Assembly: GCF_004354365.1 (NCBI RefSeq)
Contig: NZ_SJCY01000005.1
Coordinates: 62,001-126,000 of the forward strand
Origin: Pedobacter changchengzhani
GTDB taxonomy: Bacteria; Bacteroidota; Bacteroidia; Sphingobacteriales; Sphingobacteriaceae
Length of the DNA stretch: 64,000 nucleotides
Direction: 5' to 3'
Under the pieces are notes generated by a model, which saw only the letters and a list, made by a program, of their open reading frames with translations, made no database searches and was not told where the DNA came from. Of the stretch, positions 9,128-18,100 are shown piece by piece. The translations under genes and the position numbers were made by a program. Position 1 is the stretch's first letter. Each line of letters begins with the position of its first letter.

Positions 9128-9655
9128 CTAAAAATTAAGCTTTTTATAATTCACCATTACCTCATCAAAACAGATTTTTAACCAAGGCGTATAATTATGC
9201 TCGTGTATAATTAAATCATTTTTTAAGTCTTCCATATTGATGTATTTAAACGAAGCTACTTCTTGCGTATTAATATTTGGCAAATCATCCGACAGGCCAA
9301 AAAACACATGGTCGTACTCGTTTTCAATTAATCCATTATCGAACTTTGCAAAGTATGAAAAACTAAAAATTGGTTTTAAATCGGCAACTAAATCCATTTC
9401 TTCTTTCAACCTTCTATTGGCAGCCTCGGTGTTTAATTCACCTGGGCGGGGATGACTGCAACAGCTATTTGTCCATTTTCCAGGCGAGTGATATTTATCT
9501 AAAGCCCGTTGTTGTAATAACAATTCGCCTTTGCTGTTAAAAATGAAAACCGAAAATGCCCTATGAAGTTTACCTTCTAAATGTGCACTCATTTTAGGCA
9601 TAGTACCTATTGGCTCATCTTTTTCATTTACAATAATTACCTCTTCCTCTACCAT
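9128..9655 (-). CDS. idi: Isopentenyl-diphosphate delta-isomerase, type 1 (Nudix fold)
   Basis: A 175-residue enzyme interconverting IPP and DMAPP. It shows the type-1 IDI signatures: LHRAFSVFIFNSKGELLLQQ, the KWTNSCCSHPRPGE loop with the catalytic Cys and metal-binding His, and EAANRRLKEEM with the Nudix-like Glu residues. A DHVFFG stretch carrying the second catalytic Glu region follows. Length fits the family. It lies downstream of crtB on the same strand with a 75-bp gap, so it probably supplies the C5 balance for carotenoid synthesis. The cytosolic location is expected. Confidence 0.92.
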   Translation of the reverse strand: MVEEEVIIVNEKDEPIGTMPKMSAHLEGKLHRAFSVFIFNSKGELLLQQRALDKYHSPGKWTNSCCSHPRPGELNTEAANRRLKEEMDLVADLKPIFSFSYFAKFDNGLIENEYDHVFFGLSDDLPNINTQEVASFKYINMEDLKNDLIIHEHNYTPWLKICFDEVMVNYKKLNF

Positions 9656-9730
9656 AAGCTAACTTTTATTGTTTTTACCGATTTTTAAGCTGGTTAGTAT
9701 TGAATTTTTATTTCTTTTAACTTATTTTAC

Positions 9731-10567
9731 TTAAATGGTATTTGTTTTATACCTAATTATAGAATCAAACATCAGTGCAAATTTACGCGGATTGGATATT
9801 CTAATCCTTTCTGCCATCACTTTCTCGGCAGAACTACCCTTAATTTTGTTGAATAACTTTTTGTAATAAACATAAGCTAAATAAACGCCATTTTTTGCTG
9901 ATGGAGGTAACTTTCTTATGCCAACTAGTGCTTGTCTAAATTCATCTTCGATTTCTTCTTCAATAATTCTCTTTTCAGTGTTAGAGAAACTCGATAAGTT
10001 TACATTTGGGAAATAGGTGCGACTAAGACTGTAAAAATCTGCGTTAACATCTCTCAAAAAGTTTACCTTTTGGAAAGCCGATCCTAATTGCATGGCCGAA
10101 TCCTTTAGCTCATCGTATTGTTTTTTATTTCCATCGGTGAAAACCCTCAAACACATCAATCCAACTACTTGCGCCGAACCTAAAATATATTTATTGTATT
10201 TTTCTGGCGTGTATTCTTCTTGTTTTAAATCCATTTCCATACTGTCTAAAAACAATTCTATAAGTTCTCTTTCAATATGATACTTATTTACGACATGCTG
10301 AAAAGCATTTAAAACAGGATTAAGGCTAATTCCATCTTCTATGGCTTCAAAACAATCTCTTCGAAACCTAGAAAGTAAAAGTTCTTTGTTAAAATTATGA
10401 AAGCTATCTACAATTTCATCTGCCACCCTTACAAACCCGTATATGGAATAAATGGGTTGGCGCAGTTTTGGGTTTAAAAAATAAATGCCCAACGAAAAAC
10501 TTGTGCTGTAGCGTTTTGTAATCATTTCGCTACATTGCGTAGATAACTTATCAAATATCTCTTTCAT
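9731..10567 (-). CDS. crtB: Phytoene synthase (squalene/phytoene synthase family)
   Basis: A 278-residue prenyl-transferase joining two geranylgeranyl diphosphates to phytoene. Both Asp-rich motifs are present: VADEIVDSF near residue 48 and NFLRDVNADF near residue 172, together with RYSTSFSLG at the N-terminus and GLMCLRVF in the central helix. Length fits bacterial CrtB. It is followed by idi and preceded by a MarR-type regulator, the usual carotenoid arrangement in Bacteroidota. No phytoene desaturase, cyclase or hydroxylase gene occurs in the window, so the pathway must be completed elsewhere. Squalene synthase is a less likely alternative. Confidence 0.9.
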   Translation of the reverse strand: MKEIFDKLSTQCSEMITKRYSTSFSLGIYFLNPKLRQPIYSIYGFVRVADEIVDSFHNFNKELLLSRFRRDCFEAIEDGISLNPVLNAFQHVVNKYHIERELIELFLDSMEMDLKQEEYTPEKYNKYILGSAQVVGLMCLRVFTDGNKKQYDELKDSAMQLGSAFQKVNFLRDVNADFYSLSRTYFPNVNLSSFSNTEKRIIEEEIEDEFRQALVGIRKLPPSAKNGVYLAYVYYKKLFNKIKGSSAEKVMAERIRISNPRKFALMFDSIIRYKTNTI

Positions 10568-10692
10568 AATGTCTGGAAGTTAAATAGGTTGTTCATGTTG
10601 TAAATAATAGAAGTTTAAAATGATAGAAATCAGCTTCTTATAGTTTTTTTAATTTTGGTTGTTAATGGAGAATAAGTTAAGCATTTTCTGCT

Positions 10693-11313
10693 TTAATTAT
10701 ATACAAAACCACTTGAATTTAGTTTGTGAAAATCTTCCAGTTTAAGTAATAATCTAATCAAATCTATTTTTTCAGTCTCATTAAGTGGTTCAGTTACGTT
10801 GTTAGAGGCTTGCCTTATATTTGGAATGCTTTCTTCTAAAAGGCGTCTGCCTTTATCTGTAATGCTTATTATTCTATTTCTTTTATCCGCGTCTGTTGTT
10901 GCCTGTTCTGCCCAACCATTGTGGATTAATCTATTTACAATCTGTATTCCAGCCGATTTTTCGTGAATATTCAACTTAATTAATGCAGTTTTAGTCATGC
11001 TGCCTAAAGATGCCAAACTAATCAAATAGATAAAATCATCAGGCGTAGAAAACTCAGTTCCCGAAATGGCATCTTTTGCGTGCAGTTTTGCATACCTGTA
11101 TAAATGTACAAGTGAAGTATTAATTACACTATCTGGCGATCTTCCATCAGATTTTCCACCCCAATCGGGTTCTGGAAGAGTAGGATGCCCTTTCTGCTTA
11201 AAATATTCATTCATCCATTGGGTAAAAGAATATACATCGGTGGTTCCACTATGCTTTTCGGCATCGTAAATTTTAATTAAATCAATTACTTCTTTAGTTA
11301 AATCGTAATACAT
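10693..11313 (-). CDS. MarR-family transcriptional regulator
   Basis: A 206-residue protein with an N-terminal extension of about 70 residues, then a winged helix-turn-helix: TPDDFIYLISLASLGSMTKT, NIHEKSAGIQIVNRLIHNGW, then TDADKRNRIISITDKGRRLL, the wing sequence of MarR proteins. It sits 125 bp upstream of crtB on the same strand and probably controls carotenoid genes, as comparable MarR genes often do in this phylum (inference). The divergent TonB receptor could also be a target. A palindrome at 11337-11364 lies in its own promoter region. Confidence 0.85.
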   Translation of the reverse strand: MYYDLTKEVIDLIKIYDAEKHSGTTDVYSFTQWMNEYFKQKGHPTLPEPDWGGKSDGRSPDSVINTSLVHLYRYAKLHAKDAISGTEFSTPDDFIYLISLASLGSMTKTALIKLNIHEKSAGIQIVNRLIHNGWAEQATTDADKRNRIISITDKGRRLLEESIPNIRQASNNVTEPLNETEKIDLIRLLLKLEDFHKLNSSGFVYN

Positions 11314-11336
11314 AATTAATATTATTTATACAAATC

Positions 11337-11364
11337 TAATACATTATAGTATATTATTGTACTA
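11337..11364. promoter_or_regulatory. Imperfect palindrome in the MarR/TonB-receptor intergenic region
   Basis: TAATACATTA and TATTGTACTA flank an 8-bp spacer; the arms are complementary at 8 of 10 positions. On the - strand a TAGATTTG follows close to the MarR start, matching the Bacteroidota -7 consensus TAnnTTTG, so the palindrome lies between the promoter boxes. Autoregulation by the MarR protein is inferred. The rest of the 210-bp divergent gap is AT-rich. Confidence 0.45.
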
Positions 11365-11524
11365 ATTAATGAAATTAAAATATATTACCTTGTAATAAAA
11401 GTGTTATAAAATACATTTTTGGGATTTATTGGTGTATTTAAGTACTTAAATTATACATATATGAAAAATCAAAATTTTATTCGCATATATTTGTACCTAT
11501 TCTTATCCTCTAAATTTAATTCAC

Positions 11525-13960
11525 TTGAAAATTCGCTACCCTCTAATTTTTGCATTTTTATTGATTTGCAATTTTGCAATTGCTCAACAAACTGGTGTAA
11601 TTACCGGCACGGTACAAAATATAAATACCTCGGAAGTTATCTCTGGCGCTACTATTTCGTTAAATGGAATATCGGCTACGGCTTTAAGCGATAGTTCTGG
11701 CCGATTTAAACTAACCGTTCCTGTTGGTACCTACAAAGTCTCTGCGGGCTATATTGGGTATTCAACACAAATTAAATATAATATTGTGGTGGGCAGTGGT
11801 AGTCCACAAATTGTAAATTTCGAGCTGAGTACCGAATCCACAACGCTGAACGATGTTAGTGTAAGCTTTAGTAAAGGTAAATCTGCAATCGCTACCGATA
11901 TGGTTACACCCTTATCTGTTCAACAACTTACTACGGAAGAAATAAAAAGGAGTCCGGGTGGTAATTTTGATGTATCGAAAGTAGTACAAACTTTGCCTGG
12001 TGTTGGGGTAAGTAATGGGGTAGGAGAGCGCAATGATATTATTATTAGAGGTGGCGCACCGAATGAAAACGTTTATTATTTAGATGGTATAGAAATTCCC
12101 GTGCTTAACCATTTTCAAACTCAAGGAAGCTCTGGCGGTGCACAAGGAATACTCAACGTATCTTTTATCGAGAGTTTAAAATTAAGTTCATCCGCTTTCG
12201 ATGCCCGGTACGATAATCCGTTAGCATCTACATTTGTAATTAAGCAACGAGAAGGCAACCCCGATCGAATTGCGGGTAATGCTCGTGTAAGTTTTACAGA
12301 AACTGCATTAACTTTAGAAGGTCCAATATCAAAAAATACCACTTTCTTGGCATCTGCCAGAAAATCATATCTAAGCTTTTTGTTTAAGTTGATCGATTTG
12401 CCAATAAGACCAGATTTCGACGATTTTCAATATAAAATTACCCATAAATTTAATGCAAAAACGAAACTTACTGCAATTGGTTTAGGCGCAATAGATCGTT
12501 TTAGCTTTGCGCCAACAAAAAAATCGACGCTAGAAAATACGTATGTTTTACGCTCAACGCCTTACATAAACCAATGGAATTATACCGTAGGTTTTAATTT
12601 AAACCACCAAATTGAAAACGGTTTTTACAACTTTACATTAAGTAGAAATGTGTTTGATAACAGTTTAAATAAGTTTGAGGATGACAACCAAGACGAAAGT
12701 AAAAGAACACTAAAAGTTCAATCGCAAGAGATAGAGAATAAGTTTAGGTTTGATATTAACAAATTTGTAAACGGCTGGAAATTATCTACCGGCGTAATGG
12801 CTCAACTTGTTGATTATAAAGCCGAATTTTACAACAAAATTTCTGCTGAAGTGAAAGATGGAATGGGCAATGTGGTTGCGCCTCTAAAAGAGATCAGTTT
12901 TAATAACGATCAAAGTTTCTGGAAATATGGGGCATTTCTTCAGGCATCAAAAAATCTTTTTAATGAGAAATTGTTGCTTTCAGCTGGCATCCGTACTGAT
13001 TTGAATACTTTTACAAATTCTGGTGATAACCCGTTTAAAACACTTTCCCCTCGTGTATCGCTAGCTTATCACATTAATCCAAAATGGGATATTAGTGCTT
13101 CGGTTGGCACCTATTTTAAAATTCCACCCTACACAATTTTAGGCTATTTGAATAATGCGGGTGTTGCAGTGAACAAAAACACCGAATATATTCAATCTAC
13201 CCATTATGTTTTGGGCACGCAATTTTTGCCGAGAAATGATTTGAGATTTACTTTCGAAACCTATTACAAAAGGTACAATAATTATCCAGTTTCTTTGGCT
13301 AACGGAACATCTTTGGCCAATCAAGGTGCAGAATATGCCTCAGTTGGTAGCGAGCAAGTAGTTAGTACAGGAAATGGAGAAACCTACGGTTTTGAATTAT
13401 TTGTACAACAAAAGTTGATTAAGAATTTTTTCTACGTAGCAAGTTACTCTTTCGTCGTAAGTAAATTCTCAGGCTTAAATCAACAGCTAATATCTTCCTC
13501 ATGGGATAATAGAAATTTATTATCGCTTACGTTGGGTTACAAGTTAAAGCGAAACTGGGATTTGGGCTTGAAATACCGTTACTCAGGTGGTTCGCCTTAC
13601 ACACCGTTCGATTTACAGCTTTCGCAACAAAATTACGTGACAATTGGAACAGGCGTAGCCGATTATGGCAGATTAAATAGCGAGCGCTTAGCACCGTTTA
13701 GTCAGTTAGATTTTCGTGTTGATAAACGCATAAATTTTAGAAAAACTGCCTTAAATTTTTATGTAGATTTACAAAACATATTAAAAAATGAGAATGAAAA
13801 TATGCCTAAATATACCTTTAAAAGAACGGATGATAATTCGGGCTTTTTAACAACCGATGGCATGCCTCTGCAAACAAATGGATCAAATGGAATACCCTTT
13901 ATTTTGAATACGAAATCGGGTAATCTTATTCCTTCGTTTGGCGTGATATTTGAATTTTAA
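11525..13960 (+). CDS. TonB-dependent outer-membrane receptor with carboxypeptidase-regulatory-like N-terminal domain
   Basis: An 811-residue protein. The start is the TTG at 11525: no ATG occurs between it and an in-frame stop at 11462, and it gives a good signal peptide (KIRYPLIFAFLLICNFAIAQ). Residues about 24-110 form a CarboxypepD_reg-like domain (ITGTVQNINTSEVISGATIS). A plug domain follows with VQTLPGVG, NDIIIRGGAPNENVYYLDGI and the strand SAFDARYDNPLAS, then a long beta-barrel ending in the aromatic SFGVIFEF. No SusD partner is adjacent, so it belongs to the general TonB receptor group rather than the SusC glycan importers. The substrate is unknown; it is divergent from the MarR gene. 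Confidence 0.85.
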   Translation: MKIRYPLIFAFLLICNFAIAQQTGVITGTVQNINTSEVISGATISLNGISATALSDSSGRFKLTVPVGTYKVSAGYIGYSTQIKYNIVVGSGSPQIVNFELSTESTTLNDVSVSFSKGKSAIATDMVTPLSVQQLTTEEIKRSPGGNFDVSKVVQTLPGVGVSNGVGERNDIIIRGGAPNENVYYLDGIEIPVLNHFQTQGSSGGAQGILNVSFIESLKLSSSAFDARYDNPLASTFVIKQREGNPDRIAGNARVSFTETALTLEGPISKNTTFLASARKSYLSFLFKLIDLPIRPDFDDFQYKITHKFNAKTKLTAIGLGAIDRFSFAPTKKSTLENTYVLRSTPYINQWNYTVGFNLNHQIENGFYNFTLSRNVFDNSLNKFEDDNQDESKRTLKVQSQEIENKFRFDINKFVNGWKLSTGVMAQLVDYKAEFYNKISAEVKDGMGNVVAPLKEISFNNDQSFWKYGAFLQASKNLFNEKLLLSAGIRTDLNTFTNSGDNPFKTLSPRVSLAYHINPKWDISASVGTYFKIPPYTILGYLNNAGVAVNKNTEYIQSTHYVLGTQFLPRNDLRFTFETYYKRYNNYPVSLANGTSLANQGAEYASVGSEQVVSTGNGETYGFELFVQQKLIKNFFYVASYSFVVSKFSGLNQQLISSSWDNRNLLSLTLGYKLKRNWDLGLKYRYSGGSPYTPFDLQLSQQNYVTIGTGVADYGRLNSERLAPFSQLDFRVDKRINFRKTALNFYVDLQNILKNENENMPKYTFKRTDDNSGFLTTDGMPLQTNGSNGIPFILNTKSGNLIPSFGVIFEF

Positions 13961-14066
13961 GGCCGAATATATTTAGGGGCTATTTTTAAAACAAAATGCA
14001 ACTTGAATTCCTTTTTTAGGTGTTTGGTTTGTCTTATCGAATTTTAGAAACAATTAAATCATTATT

Positions 14067-14831
14067 ATGAAAAAGATCTTTGCTATTTGTAATTTGTTAG
14101 CCTTAATTGCCACAATTGTAATTAATTATCTTTCTAACACGGGGGTTTTTAATGGCAATACCATGAAAACGGTTTCGGATAAATACTTTAATTATTTTAC
14201 GCCTGCTGGTTACGCTTTTTCTATCTGGGGATTAATTTACCTACTATTAATTTGTTTCGTAGTTTATACGGGGCGTGTTTTGTTTAATAAAACTGCCGAT
14301 GAAACGCTAAGCAAAATAGGATGGTGGTTCGTGCTTTCTTGTTTAGGAAACTCGCTTTGGGTTGTGGCTTGGCTGTATGATTATACAGGTTTATCGGTAT
14401 TGATTATGTTGGTAATGCTCGTTGCGTTAGTTAAAATCGTTACTAATATTAGTGTTCAAACAGCAAGTTTAAAGCATTATGTGTTCGTGTATTTACCTTT
14501 TGCAATTTATCTAGGATGGATTTCTGTCGCTTTGGTTGCTTGCGTATCTGCTTACCTAACCAAAATTAACTGGGCAGGTTTTGGCATTTCAAAGATAGAT
14601 TGGGCGATTGTAATGGTGCTTATAGCAGGTTTGATAAACATATTGATGATTTCTTGCAAAAATATAAAGGAGTTTGGAATGGTGGGAATTTGGGCGTTAA
14701 TAGCTATTGGAGTTTCCAACACGCAGGAGCGTGCACCAATTGCTTTTGTTTATCTCTGTTATCTTGTTGCAGGTATTTTAGCTTTAGCTATTATTATTGG
14801 TTTTTTTAAGAGAAAGAGGGTCGATATTTAA
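14067..14831 (+). CDS. TspO/MBR-related multispanning membrane protein
   Basis: A 254-residue protein of about eight hydrophobic helices. The segment FTPAGYAFSIWGLIYLLL (residues about 49-66), then GNSLWVVAWLYDY and YLPFAIYLGWISVALVA resemble conserved parts of the tryptophan-rich TspO/MBR family. It is longer than canonical five-helix TspO (about 160 residues), so it belongs to the extended variant found in Bacteroidota. TspO proteins bind porphyrins and affect carotenoid or photosynthesis gene expression in some bacteria; nearness to crtB is suggestive only. It begins 106 bp after the TonB receptor and converges with the GH2 gene. Confidence 0.6.
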   Translation: MKKIFAICNLLALIATIVINYLSNTGVFNGNTMKTVSDKYFNYFTPAGYAFSIWGLIYLLLICFVVYTGRVLFNKTADETLSKIGWWFVLSCLGNSLWVVAWLYDYTGLSVLIMLVMLVALVKIVTNISVQTASLKHYVFVYLPFAIYLGWISVALVACVSAYLTKINWAGFGISKIDWAIVMVLIAGLINILMISCKNIKEFGMVGIWALIAIGVSNTQERAPIAFVYLCYLVAGILALAIIIGFFKRKRVDI

Positions 14832-14969
14832 TTTGTGTTTACTGGCTTATATCCTCGTTTAGATAATTAGCTGTCTCAAATTGGTATTCTATCAATGTTT
14901 TTAAAAAATAGCTGGTGTTAACGATTGCAGTGGCATCCTTTTTTTCTTCAAAAAAAGATAAAACGTAAA

Positions 14970-15004
14970 GCGTGCCTGCCTATCGGCAGATAGGTTAAAA
15001 CGCA
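14970..15004. repeat. Short palindromic repeat-like element
   Basis: The core CTGCCTATCGGCAG can form a stem CTGCC/GGCAG or, shifted, CCTATC/GATAGG, and the unit is bounded by GCGT and ACGC. Such alternative-hairpin units in convergent gaps are common dispersed repeats in Pedobacter-like genomes. Copy number cannot be judged from this window. Confidence 0.4.
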
Positions 15005-15084
15005 CAAATAAAAAATTAAATTATCAAAATTAGGTTGGTAAAGGCATTGGTACCTCTGTAAATAATGTTTTTAAATAGTCTGAG

Positions 15085-15123
15085 ATAAAAAACCTGCTGA
15101 ACTTTTTAGGCGCACAGCAGGTT
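15085..15123 (-). terminator. Rho-independent terminator of the GH2 gene
   Basis: On the - strand AACCTGCTG pairs perfectly with CAGCAGGTT across a 15-base loop, and the right arm runs into six T residues. It lies 25 bp after the GH2 stop. Confidence 0.8.
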
Positions 15124-15147
15124 TAAAATATTTAATGGCAAATACAG

Positions 15148-18100
15148 TTAATTAGAAAGCAAACTAAACTCAGCGCCGGTTGCAAAATCTCTTCCATTTT
15201 GCGAACTCAATGCTGTAAATCTTACAAATCTTGCCTTTACAGGTGTTGTTAGTTTTACAGTTTTGGCTTTAGCATTGTCTTCAAAATTTCCTGATGCGAT
15301 ACTTTCGCCCCAAGTTTTTCCATCCATACTCACTTGCAACTTATAGCCTTTTATGTTTCCATTGTTGCTATCTTGGCGAGGCGTATAGCTAAACCCAGCG
15401 ATGGTTTTTATTTCGCCAGCATCAAAATCTATAAAATGTGGATATTTAGCCACTGTTACTGAGTACATGGTATGCCAAAATGTTGTTAAATCGTGATCTA
15501 GCAAATTCGTAGCTTCACCCTCATCGGTTTCTTCGCTAGAAGCAAAAACAACTTTTAATGGAATGGTTGTTATTTTGTTAAAGCTATTGTTAAACTTTAA
15601 CTTTTTGTTATTTGCGTACCAAGCAGTAACAATACCACCGTCTTTTAATAAAAAAGGTTTCAAATATTCTTGTGTTTTACTTAAGCCGACTGTATAATAA
15701 ATTTTGGCATCGGCATTTTCACTGCTGATGTTTACGGTTCCACTTTCATTTTGAGTTATTGCGATAGGTGCATCTCCCGAAGTACTAACATTTACCTTAT
15801 TAGTTAGATCGTTATTTAGAATTGGCCTAATAATAAAACCTAAAGAATATGTGGTTGCTCTAACCCTATCTTTTTCTAATGGAGGACCTTGCCCACAGCT
15901 ATTTCCACCTAAACCAGTAACAGCTGCATTCAAATATAAATGTGTACCCGTACTTTTTGGCAATTGATACGGATGCGGTGCCAAAGTAAGTGCCAATTCA
16001 TCCCAAGGTAATGCAGAGGCGGCAAAATCATTTTTAGCAATAAATGCAACGCCGTTTCCACTTGCATTGGTAAGTGAACACCAACGTACTTCTTCTCTGT
16101 TGCCCGTACTTTGCGGTTTTGGCCAAGGTTCGAACATATTTGCCACTTTGCTTGTATATACTTCTATATTTTGCGCCGTTTTACGATCTGCATAGTTGTT
16201 TATCGGTCCTCTTCCATAGTAGCTGTAATTATCGTACGCCGCCGGTAGTTCCATTTTGTAGCCTATATGCGCCAATGCTAACCGTGGATTATTGGAGGAT
16301 ATGCTCGCAGAAAGTTCAATCGACCCATCTTTATAAATAGACCAAATTTGATTGGTTGTAAATTTGAAGTCATCAGTGCCAAATGGCTTATCTTTCTTCT
16401 CCTCTATAACGTAATGCCCAGATGAACCACCGCTGATGGTTGCGCCATTAGGTGCTTGCGATACCACAGTGAACGATAATACGACTGTTCCATCGGGTTT
16501 GGTATAATTAGTTGTTGAGGTTACCTTGTGTTTTAAATTATGAAGTCCGTTTAGGAACCATTGTTGGTATGCCCAGTTATCATTATCAACAGGTGCACGC
16601 AGTGCATCAAGTTTTGGTCCTTCACCATCTCTAATAATTATGTTTTCGCCATATTTAAGCGCATATAAACTTCCTGTTTTATTGTCGAATTTGGCTTCAT
16701 AGCCATCGCCCTTAATAGCACTAAAATCGCCATCTTTCGTCAGTGTTGCTTTATCGCCTTGCGCAACCGATGCAATAGCAGGTTTGTTTGATGCTGATTT
16801 TACTTTCAACTGCTCTTCCATTTGGGAATAACCTTTTTTAGCCCAAGGCATATCCTCTTTTAATAAAAATTGAATCTTTACAAAATACTCTGATTGAGGA
16901 TTAAGTGCCTTAGCATCAAATGGTAGCGTGTAATTAAATCTTTCGCGTGGCGCTACATCGTTTGATGCGCTGATATTGCCACTAATACGCTGTACGGCTT
17001 TTCCGTTTTCAAAAAGTGTCCATTTTATGTCGTAATTAGATAGCGAAGAAAAATAGTTTTTATTGAAAATTTCTATTTTCCTGTTAGCGCTGTCTGCCCA
17101 TTTTACGCCAACATTTTGATACACTTTTTTAACTTCATAATATTGAGGTTTTGGTGTAAGATCGGCGAAAATTAAGCCATTCATCACAAACATACCGTCG
17201 TTGGGTTTGTCGCCAAAATCGCCACCGTAAGCTAAATATTTTTCGCCAGTGGTTTTATCGTACGAATACATTGCCTGGTCGATCCAATCCCAAATTGCAC
17301 CGCCCATAAAGAAATTTGTAGATTCGATAGCTTTCCAATAGTCTATTAAATTTCCTGAGGCATTACCCATAGAATGTGCATATTCTGAAACATGAAAAGG
17401 ATATTTTAATCCGGGAATTCCCTTAACTGCATCATTAATCCAGCCGATTGATGGATATTGATTGGAACCCATATCAACAATATCGTTATTTCTTTCATAT
17501 TGTACAGGGCGAGAAAGATCTACTTTTTTAATAGCGTCGTAAGCGGCCACAAAGTTTTTTCCTGGGCCGGCTTCATTACCTAACGACCATATTACAATAG
17601 AAGGATGGTTAATGTGTGCATAAACCATTTCTAAATTTCTGGCTACGTGCGCATCTTTAAATTCTGGTACGTGAGAGAGTGACTCATCGCCATAATAGTA
17701 TTCATGACTTTCGATATTGGCTTCATCCTCCAAATAAATACCATATTTATCGCATAAATAATACCAATAAGGGTCGTTAGAGTAGTGAGAAGTTCTAACG
17801 TGATTGATGTTGGCACGTTTCATTAAATTAATCTCTGCTTCCATTTGCGTGTGCGATACCACTTTCCCTGTAGTTGGATTAGTTTCGTGTCTGTTTACGC
17901 CTTTTAGTTTTACAGTTTTTCCATTAATGTAATAATATCTTCCAGCCAATCCAAACTCATCATCAGCAGCCTTTGTGTCTTTTATTTCTACTTTTCTAAA
18001 GCCAACTGGTGTAGAAATGATTTCGACGGTTTTACCCTTATTGTCTTTTAACGTAGCAACTAAAGTGTACATGTATGGCATCTCTGCCGACCATTTTTTC

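Larger units (their letters stand above)
14832..15147. other. 316-bp convergent intergenic region
   Basis: No coding sequence of note is seen. It holds a palindromic repeat element at about 14970-15004, an A/T-rich inverted repeat (seven T then seven A residues) near 14938-14958, and the terminator of the GH2 gene at 15085-15123. Confidence 0.6.

Noticed and set aside
11419..11694. 91-residue open frame ahead of the TonB receptor
   Set aside because: It overlaps the receptor signal sequence in another frame and its composition (Asn/Cys/Tyr-rich) is not protein-like.
16074..16340. 88-residue Leu/Cys/Tyr-rich + strand frame inside the GH2 gene
   Set aside because: Antisense to conserved GH2 sequence; hydrophobic appearance comes from the complementary codons.
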